The notes beneath the pieces are model-generated. The model made no database searches, had not been told where the DNA came from, and saw only the letters and a program-made list of their open reading frames with translations. Of a stretch of DNA of 64,000 nucleotides, positions 51,355 to 62,744 are shown in pieces. Source of the DNA: Callorhinus ursinus (taxonomy: Eukaryota > Chordata > Mammalia > Carnivora > Otariidae); NCBI RefSeq assembly GCF_003265705.1, contig NW_020312867.1, positions 2,117,615 through 2,181,614 on the forward strand. The letters are read 5' to 3'. Within the stretch, counting starts at the first letter, position 1, and each line of letters begins with the position of its first letter. A program made the position numbers and the translations under genes.

Positions 51355-51920
51355 TGGTCCCAGGATGAGTTATCTCCCTGCTGCCTCGTGCCAGGCCCCG
51401 TGCTGAGAGCCTAACTCATATCTCCTCCTAGAGTTACTGTGTTCCAGATGGAAAGAGCAGAGGCTCGGAGGGGAAATGACTTGCCAGGCTCAGAGCTGCT
51501 CCAGGTCTGGGGTTACAGGGATAGAAGCACAGACACAAGTCCTTTCAGTGGCCCAAGAGCCTGAGCATTACGCGGGCCAGGGTGAAGTCAGGGAGGAGGT
51601 CGATGACTCTGAGTCAATATCAAGGCCCTGCTTTCTGAGGCTCTCTGTGTCCAAAATGACACTGTCGTCTTTTCCATGAAGGTCAGAGATTTAGGCTGTG
51701 GTGCCAGCCCCATCCTTAACTTGTTGGGCAAACTTGAATAAATCACTTACCTCTCTGGGTCTCAGGTGTTCCTAACTAGAAAATGGAAAAGTTATCTTGG
51801 ACCCCCTTTAAGACTGTAAAGCTATAAAGAGGCTTAGCGATCACGAGGTTGAATTGCCTCTCCATTGTACAGATGAGAGAAATTGAGGCCCCTGCCCATA
51901 GCAGGGGAGAATCTGGTCAA
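51355..51920. mobile_element. MIR SINE fragments
   Basis: 51360-51530 ('gaggggaaatgacttgccag') is reverse MIR. 51690-51810 ('ggcaaacttgaataaatcac', 'ttacctctctgggtctcagg') is forward MIR. 51840-51915 ('ccattgtacagatgagagaa') is a reverse MIR scrap. Confidence 0.65.
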
Positions 51921-52020
51921 AACCCAAAAAGAGGCAGAGTAGACAGGAAGAGAGAGAGTAACAGAATGAGAGAGACAGGAGAGGGACAGGGGGAAAGAGA
52001 GGGAAAGAGGGAACGAGCAA
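51921..52020 (+). repeat. GA-rich purine stretch
   Basis: Imperfect GAGA/AGGG run of about 90 bases, nearly all purines on +. Confidence 0.75.
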
Positions 52021-52224
52021 GAATTAGCAGCTGACCTTATTTGATTTCTGGATCTAGCTGTGCCTGAAGTCCACTGGGCATCTTAATGATTAAGTCAGTA
52101 AATGCCTTCTTTTACTTAAGCAAGCTTGAGATGTGTTTCTCTCACAACACTAAGCGTCCTAAGCAATTTATACCAGTTCCTATATCCTTCTATTCAGGGA
52201 TCTGGAGATATGTGTATTAAGTAA

Positions 52225-52810
52225 TGAATTCATTCACCCATTCAACAAATGTTTATTAGTACCCACCATGTCATAAGTACTATGCAAGGTTCACAGGGTG
52301 GGTACAGTCATAAATGAGATACAACAGGAGGGGGTGCTCAAAGAACTCACAATCTAGTTGGGAGGGGCATATAAGAAAATAGAGTGATGAGGTGTCATGG
52401 AAATCTGCAGAGAGATAGACCATGAGCAGAAAGGGAGAGGCCCAGGCACCATGGGGCAGGCAGGGGGGTGGCCCCTGCAGGCAGGCAAGGAGGTGGAAAC
52501 CATGGCGTGCCCTTTGGGAATGATGTGAAATGGTTGGGGGTGGGGTGGAAAGGGGTGAGAGAGGCCAAGGGAAGAAGAGCCTTCTGTGCATGGAGGCAAT
52601 TTAAACACAGACTAGCCCTTGTTCTGTTACTTAGATCTGGGTGGACCTGGGACTCTCGCAGGGTGGTAGGGGAGCCAGAAGCCCGCAAATCAGGGCACAG
52701 GGATGTTATAGACGCGGAGAGAGAAATCCACCTGTTGAAATCTGAGGGCGGTGGCCACTCCAGCTGCGAGAAAGGACATCAGACAGATGTGCCTATAAAA
52801 ATGATCTAGG
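52225..52810 (-). mobile_element. L2 LINE fragment, long
   Basis: Reverse L2 from the 3' terminus ('acccattcaacaaatgttta', 'ttagtacccaccatgtcata') through 'caaagaactcacaatctagt' and decayed internal text to about 52810. Confidence 0.75.
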
Positions 52811-53355
52811 CTGGGTCTTTTACAGGAAGGTGAGGTAGGGAAGGGGTGGAGTGTATTCTAGGGAGGGCTTTTTAGGGGCGGCACGGGCAGGGAGTGAGGA
52901 GGTGAAACAGGCAGCCATGCGAGCAGCCCCAGGCAGACAAACAGTGCAAATCCCACTCTGCTGCTACTTCCTGTGGGTTTTCCTCAAAGCAGATCCTAAG
53001 ACAAGAGTTTGGGTGCAAGCGGTGTCTCCAGCACAGCAGGGGCGTGGGGACGGGAGACCCAGAGGAGAAGGAAGCCAATATAGGGTGTGTTCCTGAGTGG
53101 GTAACTGCTGTGGGCACCCAGAGCTCAGTCCCGCTGAGACTTCCACGGAGTGCACAGAACAGGTGGGAATTATCCCCAGGAGGGGTGAGGAGGCTGGAAT
53201 CTTTCCTTCATTGACTTGAGGGCTGCCCCTGGGGTTTTAGCTCCCTGTGTGTCCTGCCTGCCCCTGATGGTTCAGTGCCCTCCAGTAGGACAGACGATAC
53301 CCTTGGGCAAGGAGCTTCCGCGATCTGTCTCCAGGGGACCCCCCGGGGCAGAGCA
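52811..53355. other. unique stretch, no gene seen
   Basis: 52805-52935 may still be decayed L2 ('ggtcttttacaggaaggtga'). The rest is unrecognised. Confidence 0.35.
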
Positions 53356-53525
53356 CTAAGGGCACCTGCCTCCACCACTCACCAGCTGTATGAACTTAGC
53401 CTCTCCGTGCCTTGGTTTTCTTGCCCGTAAACAGGGACTGATGATGATACTTCCCACACAGGCATCCCGAGGATGTAAATGCTTAGCCCAGGGACGAGGA
53501 AGTGGCTCAGAAAATGGTAACCATG
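53356..53525 (+). mobile_element. MIR SINE fragment
   Basis: 'cactcaccagctgtatgaac', 'cctctccgtgccttggtttt' and 'aacagggactgatgatgata' are forward MIR. Confidence 0.8.
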
Positions 53526-54424
53526 AGCATTTTTAGGGAACTGAGAATAGCTGTGCCTGTCTGGAATGGAGGATGGGGGGTGGGCAGCAGGGGCATCAGG
53601 AAATGGGTGGGAAGGGGGACGCAGAGGTGAGCAGGAAGGGTCTCAACTGTCAGCACAGGAGACTAAGTGTGAACTAGAGCCTGGCCGGGGGATCCTAGGG
53701 AGGGGAAGGAGCAAGCCTTGGGGGCAGACAGAGGGGAGAAAGTTCAGGACGGCTCCCTGAACATCACCAGAGCCAGGCCCAGGCCTTTGCTCGTTCACAA
53801 AGAAGTTCATAATTTGTCTGTACCAAGGACTCACCTGGGAGGCGGATTCCGGCCTGCAAAGTGCTCTTTGTGTGGGCAGGGAGATGCCACTACAGCAGAA
53901 ATCATGAGAAGGTGGGTAAAAGCCATTGGCGTGCGACACTAGGGGCCGAGGGAGCTCGGGGGAGGGAAGTGTCACTTCTGGGTGGAGAGGTCAGGAGATG
54001 CTTCTTTTGGTGGAGCATGGGTGGGGAGGGGGTAATATAAGATCTGGGTGTTACTGGGGAGGTCACACACAGACAGGTGGAGTAGGGGAAGGTCCAACCC
54101 AAGTGGGGGCAGAGAGGTGGGGGTTTGCAGGGCTGCCACCTGAGGGGCAAGTGAGCAAGTGTGACGGTAGCTCCAAAATGCTCAGCTCACTGTGAAACCC
54201 TCTTTGGAATCAGTTATCTTGGCAGGTCTCATTTAAGACTGGTTGTATGAGTAAGGCACTGCCAGGAGCCTAAGGACTGGCCTCCAAAGGTGAGAGGTGT
54301 GAGCTATTGGAATCAAAGCACACAGAGTTTGGGGGACACACACCCAACCAGGGAGAGCGATCCAACGAGATCACGGTGAAGCTCCCATGGTGTCCCCTAC
54401 AAGGGGGTGCTTGGGAAACATTTA
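53526..54424. other. G-rich unique stretch, no gene seen
   Basis: Purine-rich on + through 53565-54120. Open frames match nothing known. Parts may be decayed L2 in reverse (near 54030-54190). Confidence 0.35.
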
Positions 54425-54860
54425 TCAACATAAATAATGTCAGTACCCTTTAACCTTCAATCTCACTTCTAGAATTTTCTCCTATAGACACCCTGAAGAA
54501 GCAGCCCAAATACTTATCAGTGGAGTCTACATTATGGTATATTAGGGTCATTCACTCACCGGATTGTTATACAGCTGTTAGAACTGATATGAAAAGATCT
54601 CCCAGGTATAACATTAAGTGAAAAAAAGCAGGTGTAAAATATTGACTGCGTTGAAGAGGAAGAAATTATTGGTATATAATCTGCACTTGCACAGGGATGG
54701 AAATTTCCAGGTAAGATAAATTATTCTCAGTGAGAAGGGGATTGGGAGTCAGGTGGGGGGTGGGCAGGGAGACTATTCATTCTGTCTTTGGTAATGATTG
54801 AATATTTAATTGTGTGCATATGTTACTTTTGTCATAATTTCTAAACTGGTTTTCGAACAA
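54425..54860 (+). mobile_element. Old L1M 3' fragment
   Basis: 'caatctcacttctagaattt', 'attgttatacagctgttaga', 'taacattaagtgaaaaaaag' and 'ctttggtaatgattgaatat' are forward old L1. Confidence 0.7.
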
Positions 54861-54989
54861 AAGAAACTGAATCTGGTAACTCAACTCCCTGGAAACCACA
54901 CATATGTTTGTGACTCTTCCAATCGCCTAAACCCGATGCTCTGAGGACCCAGCAGAAGTGGTTTCTCATCCAGCCCAGCGTCGTCCCTG

Positions 54990-55190
54990 GGAAAATTTTG
55001 GTTTGGTTCAATGAGATTGTTTCATCTGTCTCGTTGGTTTCGGTTTCGTGTTTTATAATTTACTCGGGAGATTAGATTGTGTTTTATATCTCACTCTAAA
55101 ATTTTTATAATAGCCACTGGCCAGAAGCACTAACGATCCGATTTTGACAGCTGTGTAAATTACCAGCCTGCACCAGCCTGTCTCTGTCTA
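54990..55190. promoter_or_regulatory. candidate conserved noncoding element
   Basis: Non-repetitive AT-rich block with GTTTTATAATTTACTCGGG, GATTAGATTGTG, AAATTTTTATAATAGCC, ACTAACGATCCG, GACAGCTGTGTAAATTACC. CpGs persist (CTCGGG, AACGATCCG, TTTCGG). Composition-based inference. Confidence 0.35.
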
Positions 55191-56000
55191 GCCCCATCTG
55201 AGTCGTCCTGCCCACCCCACCCCTGGAGCTCTAAGGAGCAAGTCCAACCTCATGACCCCCACTGCTGCTGAAATCTCTCCAGGGTTGTCGCTTTGAGTTT
55301 CCACGAAAGCCCTGGGAGACAGAGATCATCTAAACCCTTTTAAAAATGAGGAAACCGAGTCACAGAGAGGCCAAGTTGTTTTCCAAGTTCACATTAGCCA
55401 AGATCTGGCTGAACCTAAACCCAAAATCCTGTTTGGCTTAAAGGGCTGGATCTGGGTTGAGAAAACACTGACGAGGCTGGAGAGGTCAGTAAGACCAGAT
55501 CAAGAAGTGCCTGGAATGCCAAGACGGAGGATATTGGGAAGCAAGGAAGGTTTCATCCTTCCTCCTCTACTCTTTGTTTAGAAGGAACTTGGGTGCCTAC
55601 TTAAGACCTTCGTGGTCATGTCTCTCCAAAAAGCGTTTCTTGGTTTTCTGGCCCTTGGGAGTTCATTCGTTCATTCAACAAATTCACATGCTGGAAACTG
55701 TTGAGTCTAGGGACACAGACCCACATCAGACATGATCCCACCCCCCCAAGGGTTCTCAGTGTCAACTCAAAGATCCATGTTTTGAGCTGGAGGAAGCTCA
55801 GGGGCTCGTAGGAACACAAAGGAAAGATCTAAACAGTCTGAGGAAGGGGTAGTCAGAGGGCCACTGAGGGGTTTTAATTTGGGGAGGAAAGGAGCTTGCT
55901 TGGTTAGATTGGTTTTTAAAAGACCCCCCGGTGTATCATGTGGACAACGAACTGGGGAGGACAAAGCTGGAGGCAGGCAGACCAGTGAGTAGGCTGGTGC
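55191..56000. mobile_element. L2 and MIR fragments
   Basis: 55195-55305 ('ctgctgaaatctctccaggg') looks like forward L2. 55310-55450 ('atgaggaaaccgagtcacag') is reverse MIR. 55640-55995 ('attcgttcattcaacaaatt' and following text) is reverse L2. Confidence 0.6.
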
Positions 56001-56314
56001 AGTCATCTGGATCGGAAAAGTTGACTTAGAATCTTACCTTCTAACCAGTTACCACACCGTCCACCTGCCCACTCAGGGTTCCTGAGAACCCCAGCACTTT
56101 GCCCAGCTCGGTTCCATCCTCCAGGTTGATTCTAACCAGCACAGAGGAAATCCAGACATCATGCTCCTGGATCCAGGCACTGTACTTCTAGTAATACAGC
56201 CAAAGATGGCACTTGTGCACTGGTGAGCATGAGGTCTTCTTCATACCTTCGAACTAGCCAAGGTACACAGCACATCAGTTATTGTCCAGTCGGAGAAACA
56301 GAAACTAGATATTG
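56001..56314. other. no gene seen
   Basis: The right end 'cagttattgtccagtcggag' with 'aaacagaaact' resembles an old repeat start. Otherwise unrecognised. Confidence 0.3.
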
Positions 56315-56332
56315 CAAGCAGAGAAAAATTGA

Positions 56333-56493
56333 CTTTTTTTTTTTTGACAGAGAGAGACAGAGTGAGAGAAGGGAACACAAGCAGGGGGAAAGGGAGGGGG
56401 AGAGAGAGAAGCAGGCCTCCCGCAGAGCAGGGAGCCCAGTGCGGGGCTCGATCCCAGGATCCTGGGATCATGACCTGCGCCGAAGGCAGACGT
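56333..56493 (-). mobile_element. SINEC, 5'-truncated
   Basis: Reverse SINEC with tail and 'ggggctcgatcccagga', ending at 'cgccgaaggcagacg', so the element head (the A-box part of the tRNA-like promoter) is missing. A perfect 18-bp duplication CAAGCAGAGAAAAATTGA at 56315-56332 and 56494-56511 shows that it inserted already truncated. Confidence 0.95.
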
Positions 56494-56511
56494 CAAGCAG
56501 AGAAAAATTGA

Positions 56512-57285
56512 ATGAATGACATTTACAACAAAGATGCTGGGGTTGGGGAGCAGAGGGGACCTAGTTATCCAGAAGTGGCTACCACTCGGGGGGCTCACAG
56601 ACCAGCTCTCACCACTGAGTGGCTGGGTGCTGCCATCTATAGGAGCCACCCCCCACCCTCACCCCTGGGCCACTGCTGGAGGTCCTGACATCGCTGGAGC
56701 TCACATTTATCGGTGGTCAGCGGAAGCTGTCTGTGGCTGCCAATGCTCTGTTCAATCTCCTGCTAGCACCGCCCCTTGACAGGCCCTATGGCGGGGGGCG
56801 GGGTGGGTGGCACTGATGAGCTGATCCCAGAAATGCACTTGGCCGGCTTCTAGCCCCAGCAATAACAGGAGAGTAGAGAAGGGGGAGGGGGGGCTGGGAG
56901 CCCCCTGCAAATACTTGGCCCACAAGACCTCCTCATCCATCGAAGCAAATAACAGAAGAGGCCCTTTGCTGACATCCATCAGAAATGGAAGGATTTATGT
57001 CACTTACTGCACCAGGGTGGGAGCAAGACAAAACTTTGAGATGGATGAGTCCTTAGGACCAGGTTTGGGTTTTGTTGTTGTTGTTGTTTTGAGATGGAGT
57101 AAAACTCTTTTCCCTGATGTGGCAGCTGCATGTGTCCCAGGAAGCAGCTCTGGTGGAGGCCAGGGGAGGGGACCTGGAGCACCCCCAGCAAGCCTCCTCT
57201 CTGCAGCTGGCCCCTCCTCACCATGCCTCTCCTGGCAGTCCCTAAGGGGACGTCCCATAACCACCTGACTCGGAGGCACTGACTT
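56512..57285. other. unique stretch, no gene seen
   Basis: Contains a (TTG)n run (57072-57089) and G-rich patches (56792-56808, 56880-56896). No exon or repeat recognised. Confidence 0.35.
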
Positions 57286-57890
57286 GTACCCAGGTCTTAA
57301 TTTATAAAGATGACTGAGTAACAACACAGAAAGCTTAATGCCCCTGAAAGAAGAATTTATTACTTGTGGCTCCTGAGGGAAAGGAACAGGCCGTGCCACA
57401 TGGGGCCGTGTGAGGCAGCACCGGGATTGGTCAAGAGGCAGAAGCAGGCGTGAGGGGAAGGCAGAAGACCATAGTTGTTACTGGGGTTTCTACAGGAAAG
57501 GCAAGGCAGGCCAGAGTAGACAGCTTAAGACTGGTTAGTCTTTGGGCACAGGGGCTGTCCCTGGTTGTCTGGTAGCTGGTCTCGGGCTAATTTAGGGCAG
57601 GAGAAATACCGACTTGACGTGTGAGAACTGGATGTAGGAGGTGGTTTGGAGCATGGGCTCTGGATCCCACAGCAGGGATCAAGTAAACAACTTTGGCCAT
57701 TAGTTTGTCTCTGTGACTGATGGGTGCCAAATAGACAGATTCAGAATCTAAGAAACCAGAGTTAGAACAAAAGCCCAGTGGAAAACCACTGATCTTGTCT
57801 TAGTCTCACACGTATACCCATTTTACAGATGGGACAGGGAAAAGGACCTCCCCCAAGTTCTGCACTGAGTTTGGGTGGAGAGGAGAACTC
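57286..57890. other. possible unidentified LTR, then MIR
   Basis: 57340-57610 ('gaatttattacttgtggctc', 'gcagaagcaggcgtgagggg') has the look of an LTR in reverse but I cannot assign it. 57800-57890 ('cccattttacagatgggaca') is reverse MIR. Confidence 0.35.
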
Positions 57891-58330
57891 AGGCTACCTC
57901 CTCTCTCTCTCTGCCCAAGCCCCCTTTCCCTGACTCCTGTAGGCTAGTAAGTGTCCGGGGATAGGGTGGGGACCTGCAGGGCTTCGTAAATCTTTCCTGC
58001 ACATTTTTTTGCCCTATCTTCCCCAGCTCTCTTGCCCCTCCCCAAACTAGCCAAATCCCGCTGGGCAGCTGATGAGAAATCACCTGTCCAATGGTGGGTT
58101 CTGTATCAACATAGCTTCATCTCAGGAACATGTGAGTCCAACAGAGCCAGCTGCAGGGTGCCATGCACAATAGGGGGCCACTGTTGAGCAAGCCTTTTCT
58201 GCCCACCTCCTTTGGAAAGGAGGCCTTCCCTTGCCCCCTTCACATGCACACACACCCCACAACCACCATCACCACTCCCAGCATGCTCTCCTCCCTCAGA
58301 CCTCAGTTCTAACGTCCCTTCCCAGACAGC
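57891..58330. other. unique stretch, no gene seen
   Basis: C-rich on +. No repeat or exon recognised. Confidence 0.35.
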
Positions 58331-58545
58331 ACCCATGTGAGTGATCTCCCACAGATCATGTCTGTCTGGGCACCTGTCTAGTAGTGTGAATCTGTCGGCC
58401 TATCTCCCTGCTGGCTGTTAGTTTCCTGAGGATGGGACCCTGTCCGTCTGATTTCAACTTCATCTCCAGTGCTGACATACATAAGGCACTCCATAAATGA
58501 GTGTTGAGAGTGAGTGAGTTGAGTGAGTGAGCAATGAGAATGGGA
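58331..58545 (+). mobile_element. L2 LINE 3' end with GAGT tail
   Basis: 'agtttcctgaggatgggacc', 'aaggcactccataaatgagt' and 'gttgagagtgagtgagttga' are an L2 3' end whose (TGAA)n tail has changed to GAGT units. Confidence 0.65.
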
Positions 58546-58799
58546 CTCAAAGGGGAGAAATGACGAAGCCAGGCCGGCAAAGGCTGTAGGGGCAGGACAG
58601 ATTCTGCGCTGCTTCCCCTGCCCCTCCCTCCCTCCCCAGGAGCTCAGGCACCAAGGAAGGCATTCAACCTGGGGCTGGCTGCGGGGCTCCCCGCCCCTCA
58701 CGGCCCCCTCATGGGGTCTCCCATCCCTGAGAAATAGGAGGGCCCAGGGGCCCTCCCTGTGACACGTGCCCCTGGAGAGCTCACTCTCAATCCCCCACA

Positions 58800-59115
58800 G
58801 AAAAGGGAGAGAGGGAGAGCGCGCAGCACCCACCCCACCCGCGCCCACCGCCTCCGCGAGGCCACCGCAATCTGCAGCCCGACCTCAATTAGCCTGGTGC
58901 CTCCGCGCGCCAATTACCCCGTCAATCACTGCTCAGGCTCTGGAGGCAGCGGAGGTGAGAGAGGGAGAGGGATGAGGGAAGGGAGGGCTAGGCTGGAGCA
59001 GCCCTGCGTGGGGGGCGGGGGGGGGGGGGGACTGGCTGAAACCGGTCGGGACTCCGGGGGAAGAGCCGCTGGGTCCCTTCTCCTTGTAGCCCTCAGAGCT
59101 GGGGGGGGGGGTGCC
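58800..59115. promoter_or_regulatory. CpG-rich patch, candidate regulatory element
   Basis: 58815-58915 is dense in CpG (GAGCGCGCAGC, CCGCGCCCACCGCCTCCGCGAGG, CCTCCGCGCGCC) and holds two TAAT-core sites, CTCAATTAGCC and GCCAATTACCCC. G-runs lie at 59010-59030 and 59101-59111. It could be a small CpG island or an enhancer. A 128-codon frame (58759-59145) has no recognisable domain. 58546-58799 is unique. Confidence 0.35.
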
Positions 59116-59333
59116 CTCTCTCATCCCTATTTTGGACTCCTCTGAGATGGAGACCTGGAGGGCTTTCTCCACCCAACCGTGCCCACCGGCCCATGCCCCA
59201 CTCCTTTCAACCCTGTATAAGCCTCAGTTTCCCCATCCTCAAGATGTACGCTCAGTAAAAGAGAGCCAGTGTCTTGCCTGTCTGCACACCCTAAACGCTC
59301 AATAGTGAATAGTGACCAATAAAAGGGCCAATC

Positions 59334-59764
59334 TGTTAAAGAAGAATCAAAACAATACCACAGAAGACAGTTGGGATTGTTAAAAAGAAAACCACAGGCC
59401 CAAATCGGAGTCACTGGGGCTTGGCCCAGATCACTGAAGTGGACTTAATACCCAACCTAAATGCAGTTTCCACCTTCCCCAGGACTGTGATCTGAACCAA
59501 TCTGGCATTTGCTGGTCAGCATCAGTGAGGTAATCCACGTAATAAAGCCCTTTTGTCCCCCAAATGGAGGTGACCCTACCTGAAATAATCCTTTTGTTTG
59601 TGTGTTTATGACTTCCTTGTCCTGCCTTTTAAGACCTTTCTCCCTTTCCCTAGCCCTTTGGAGCTCCTTTCCATTGCTAGATGGGATGCTGTCCAATTCA
59701 TGAATCTTTGAATAAAGCCGATTAGATCTTCAAATTTACTTGGTTGAATCTTTGTTATTTAACA
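59334..59764 (+). mobile_element. Solo LTR of an old endogenous retrovirus
   Basis: 431 bp from TGTTAAAG to TTTAACA, with TG...CA ends, a polyadenylation signal AATAAA at 59711-59716 and 'gccgattagatcttcaaat' after it, as in an LTR U3-R-U5 layout. Flanks show no clear target duplication. No viral genes. Family uncertain. Confidence 0.6.
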
Positions 59765-59814
59765 GGATAAAAGCAAGATGTCTAGAGAATTATAGAGAAT
59801 TGGCCCACAGTGAG

Positions 59815-59975
59815 TGCGTGAGAAATGCTGTTATCATTTCCATCCATTTAGTCAAATAACATCTAATGGCACCTTCTTTTTGCTGGGCTCTGGGCCGGAT
59901 GCCGGGGCCCCAGCCAGCCTAGCCTGATATACGCAGGAGTTCACGGTCTGCTAGTTTTGACGAGACTGTTAAGGT
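59815..59975 (-). mobile_element. L2 LINE 3' fragment
   Basis: 'atttagtcaaataacatcta', 'ttttgctgggctctgggccg' and 'acgcaggagttcacggtctg' are reverse L2. Confidence 0.65.
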
Positions 59976-60685
59976 TTGTATTCTCCACAGCATGGCTCCG
60001 TTTTAAAGCCCCAAATCTTTTTTGACCTTGAAAAATATGCGGTGGAGGCACAAAGGGGAGACGGAGGACTAGATAGCTGGGTAGGACAGCACCCAGGAGA
60101 CGAAGCGGTTCCAGCTCCGATCCCCGAAGCTTTTCCCGCCCCACAGAGCAGACAGCGCACAGGGTCCCCTAGAGCGGTCTCCCCAGCACTCTTTTTGTCT
60201 TCCTTCTTCCGGTTCCTTTGGGAAACTCCTCCCCTCCCCAACTCTAGGTTTGTGGAGGAGTTATAGTCAAGACACTGCTCCAGCCACGACCAGGCTGGCC
60301 AATCAGCGTCCGCCATCAGCCGAGCCACAGTGGTTGGTCCAAGGACGGTGGGCAGCCTGAGCAAAGCCAGTCAGAGTTGGCCCTGCGATTGCTATAGAGC
60401 CCCTGGAGAAAGGCTCTCAGCTAAGTTTGCTGAAATGGGACTTAACGCCCGCGGTTGTTAATAGCCATTTTATTGGCCAGGGAGAGAGTCTTCTTGCATG
60501 AGCAAAGCCACATCTGGGAAAGATGGGAAGAAAGACAGAGAGAGACATTGTTTGAATCCCTGGTTCTATCAGTTACATGAGCCAACAAATTGAGTCTTGC
60601 TCAAGCCAGCTGAAGTTGGGTTTCTGTCAACCGCAACCAAGAGTCTTCTGTTTTCAAATTTCCACAATAGGCATGTCTCATTATT
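59976..60685. other. no gene; possible old LTR
   Basis: 60225-60460 ('caggctggccaatcagcgtc', 'agtggttggtccaaggacgg') carries CCAAT-type boxes in both orientations, seen in some LTRs. I cannot name it. The rest is unrecognised. Confidence 0.3.
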
Positions 60686-60716
60686 ATAACAAAAAAAAAA
60701 AAAAGAGAGAGAGAGA
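60686..60716 (+). repeat. poly-A plus (GA)n
   Basis: A run of about 15 followed by GAGAGAGAGAGA. Confidence 0.9.
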
Positions 60717-60839
60717 TGCTTTTAGAAGTATTCAGGTACAAAGGTGATGGCTATTGCTTTCTTTTCTGTTCATTTGTGTTTTGTAACATTTCTATAATGG
60801 CAAGCGTTACTCCTGTGTTAAGGGGAAAAAAAGGCAATT

Positions 60840-61176
60840 ATTTAAGAACAGATCATTCACCTCTGATATTGAAACATAACAATGAGTGAAAGAAGGCAGG
60901 CCCAGAAGTTCATGCTGTATGATTCCATTTTTGGGGGATTCAAGATTGGGCAAACTGTGTCTACGGTATAGTACCTGAGGTCAAGAAGAGGGCCTACCCA
61001 TGGGGGCATGTGGACTGGGAGGGGCAATGGGGGATTTCTGGAGTGATAGAAACATTATGTTGACCTGGGTATTGGTTACACGGGTCTATACCTATGAAGA
61101 AGTTGCTGAGCTCTACACTTAAAGGCGTGTGTATTTTACACCTTTAAAGGGTGTATATGAGACCTCAATAAAAATG
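60840..61176 (+). mobile_element. Old L1M 3' end
   Basis: 'gagtgaaagaaggcaggccc', 'atgctgtatgattccatttt' and 'cttaaaggcgtgtgtatttt' with 'acctcaataaaaatg' are forward L1 3' UTR. Confidence 0.75.
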
Positions 61177-61310
61177 TTTGTGCTTTTTTTTTAGATCTTA
61201 TTGTACTTATTTATTTTTTATGTAATCTCTACCCCCAATGTGGGGCTCAAACTCACGCTCCTGAGATCAAGAGGTACACGCTCTACTGATTGAGCCAGCC
61301 AGGCGCCCCA
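61177..61310 (-). mobile_element. SINEC, short form
   Basis: Reverse short SINEC: T-rich tail, 'tggggctcaaactcacgctc', head 'attgagccagccaggcgccc'. Perfect 10-bp duplication AATAAAAATG at 61167-61176 and 61311-61320. Confidence 0.95.
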
Positions 61311-61320
61311 AATAAAAATG

Positions 61321-61689
61321 GTTAAATACGCAAATAACATGTATTTATAACTCTGAGCACTTTACAGCTCTACAAACTCCCCTTCGCTTAGCACACAATC
61401 CCATTGTAATTTTATATGAAAAATAAGTCTTTCCTTCATCAGGATTCTGAAAGACAATGACAGTTTAAGTTAAACATTAAAATAATTAAAGACACGAAGG
61501 GCCCCAGCCTTCTCTCACCACCTCCCGAAAGCTTTTCCGCCCTCCTGAGCCCTCCAGGTATTCTCATCACGCCCCGGGTCCTATCTCAGTGAATCAGAGG
61601 CTAGTGGACACAACAGCATGCATCATTTTGGAACAAAGAACGGCCTGGCATTTGGAACAGAAGAGCCTTGCTTCCCCAGCAACTTGGCA
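61321..61689. other. no gene or named repeat seen
   Basis: AT-rich to about 61490, then mixed. Unrecognised; may belong to the flanks of the next element. Confidence 0.35.
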
Positions 61690-62115
61690 AAAGTGATTTC
61701 TAGTATTAATGGGTGGAAACTTCTCCTGGATTGATCCCCCTTTTCACAGGACTAATTATAGATTTATTAATATTTATGGGCCTTTCGTCACAGCCGATAG
61801 CCCTTGTTTGAGGACATTAAGCCTTATCTCACTACCTCCAGGAAGGGACATTTGAAGCCAGCTCTAATTGGGTGACCCGCAATCAAGATAGAAGGGAAAA
61901 ATGACAATAGCTCGCCTGTTGCCATATATTAAAATACGATCCGCCCAGCCTAATGATTATCTTTAGAATTAATAATCTTGCTAGGCCAGGTTTGGTCCCT
62001 AATAGCGGGAAATCGTATTAAATACTTTGCTAAGAGCAATCAGCTTTTTGATAAGGCTAATGGCCTTGCCCTTGGCTGTTTCTCATCTCCCGAGCTCTCT
62101 TTTTTCCTTCCCCAG
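61690..62115. promoter_or_regulatory. strong candidate conserved noncoding element
   Basis: About 425 bp without any repeat text and densely packed with AT-core sites: TAGTATTAATGGG, GGACTAATTATAG, TTTATTAATATTTATGGG, GCTCTAATTGGG, CCTAATGATTATC, GAATTAATAATC, GGCTAATGGCC, plus several ATCAA/TTGAT cores. At least nine CpGs survive in an AT-rich context. This is the typical look of a developmental enhancer. It is composition-based; no target gene can be named. Confidence 0.5.
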
Positions 62116-62219
62116 CGAAAGGCCACTCTGTCCATATCACTTGTCATCTAAGTCAGCATCACCTGGTGCTGTCTCCTGATGGGACTCCCACTGCCTCTCT
62201 CACTGCCATCTAATCCATC

Positions 62220-62455
62220 TTAGGTGCTACAACGGGATTTATCTTTGGGAGCTGCAGCTCTGGCCCTGCCATGCCCCTACTCTATGATCTTTAGTGACTC
62301 CCCATTGCCTACCATATGAACAGCATGAAAGGGCATCCAGCCTTCCACAATCCAGCCCCAAATACTCTATACTTTGTTTCCTTCAAGGATCCAAATCTTT
62401 AGCCACACTGGCTAGTCACGTCTCTGTTCCCAGGCCACGCCCCTGGTGTCAGAGA
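62220..62455 (+). mobile_element. L2 LINE fragment
   Basis: 'agtgactccccattgcctac', 'ggcatccagccttccacaat' and 'cacactggctagtcacgtct' are forward L2. 62116-62219 is unrecognised. Confidence 0.7.
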
Positions 62456-62640
62456 AATGACACAGGTTTGGGAATCCGAGCATTGAGAGTCGGACCCCAA
62501 CACTACCACTTTCTAGTTGTCTGACCTTGTGCAAAATGCTCAGCTGCTTTGAGCTTCAGTTGCCTCAGCTGCAAAATGGAAAGAAAATTGTCCATCTCAC
62601 ATGGTTGGTTATGAGGATCGCATGTGATCAGGTAGGGCCG
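62456..62640 (+). mobile_element. MIR SINE fragment
   Basis: 'ctaccactttctagttgtct', 'gacctt gtgcaaaatgctc' and 'cagttgcctcagctgcaaaa' are forward MIR. Confidence 0.75.
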
Positions 62641-62744
62641 GCAGACTTCCAGAACTGGTGCGCTGCCGATGTTTGCACCACTCTCTTCCTGGTTCCGCTA
62701 CTCTATATCCCCCTACCTGGAGTGGACCGTGAGGCTTCAGAGCT

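Noticed and set aside
58759..59145. 128-codon frame in the CpG-rich patch
   Set aside because: Low-complexity Gly/Arg/Ala content with overlapping frames on the other strand and no recognisable domain. It was kept only as a regulatory candidate.
59711..59716. AATAAA as a host gene 3' end
   Set aside because: It lies where the polyadenylation signal of an LTR should be.
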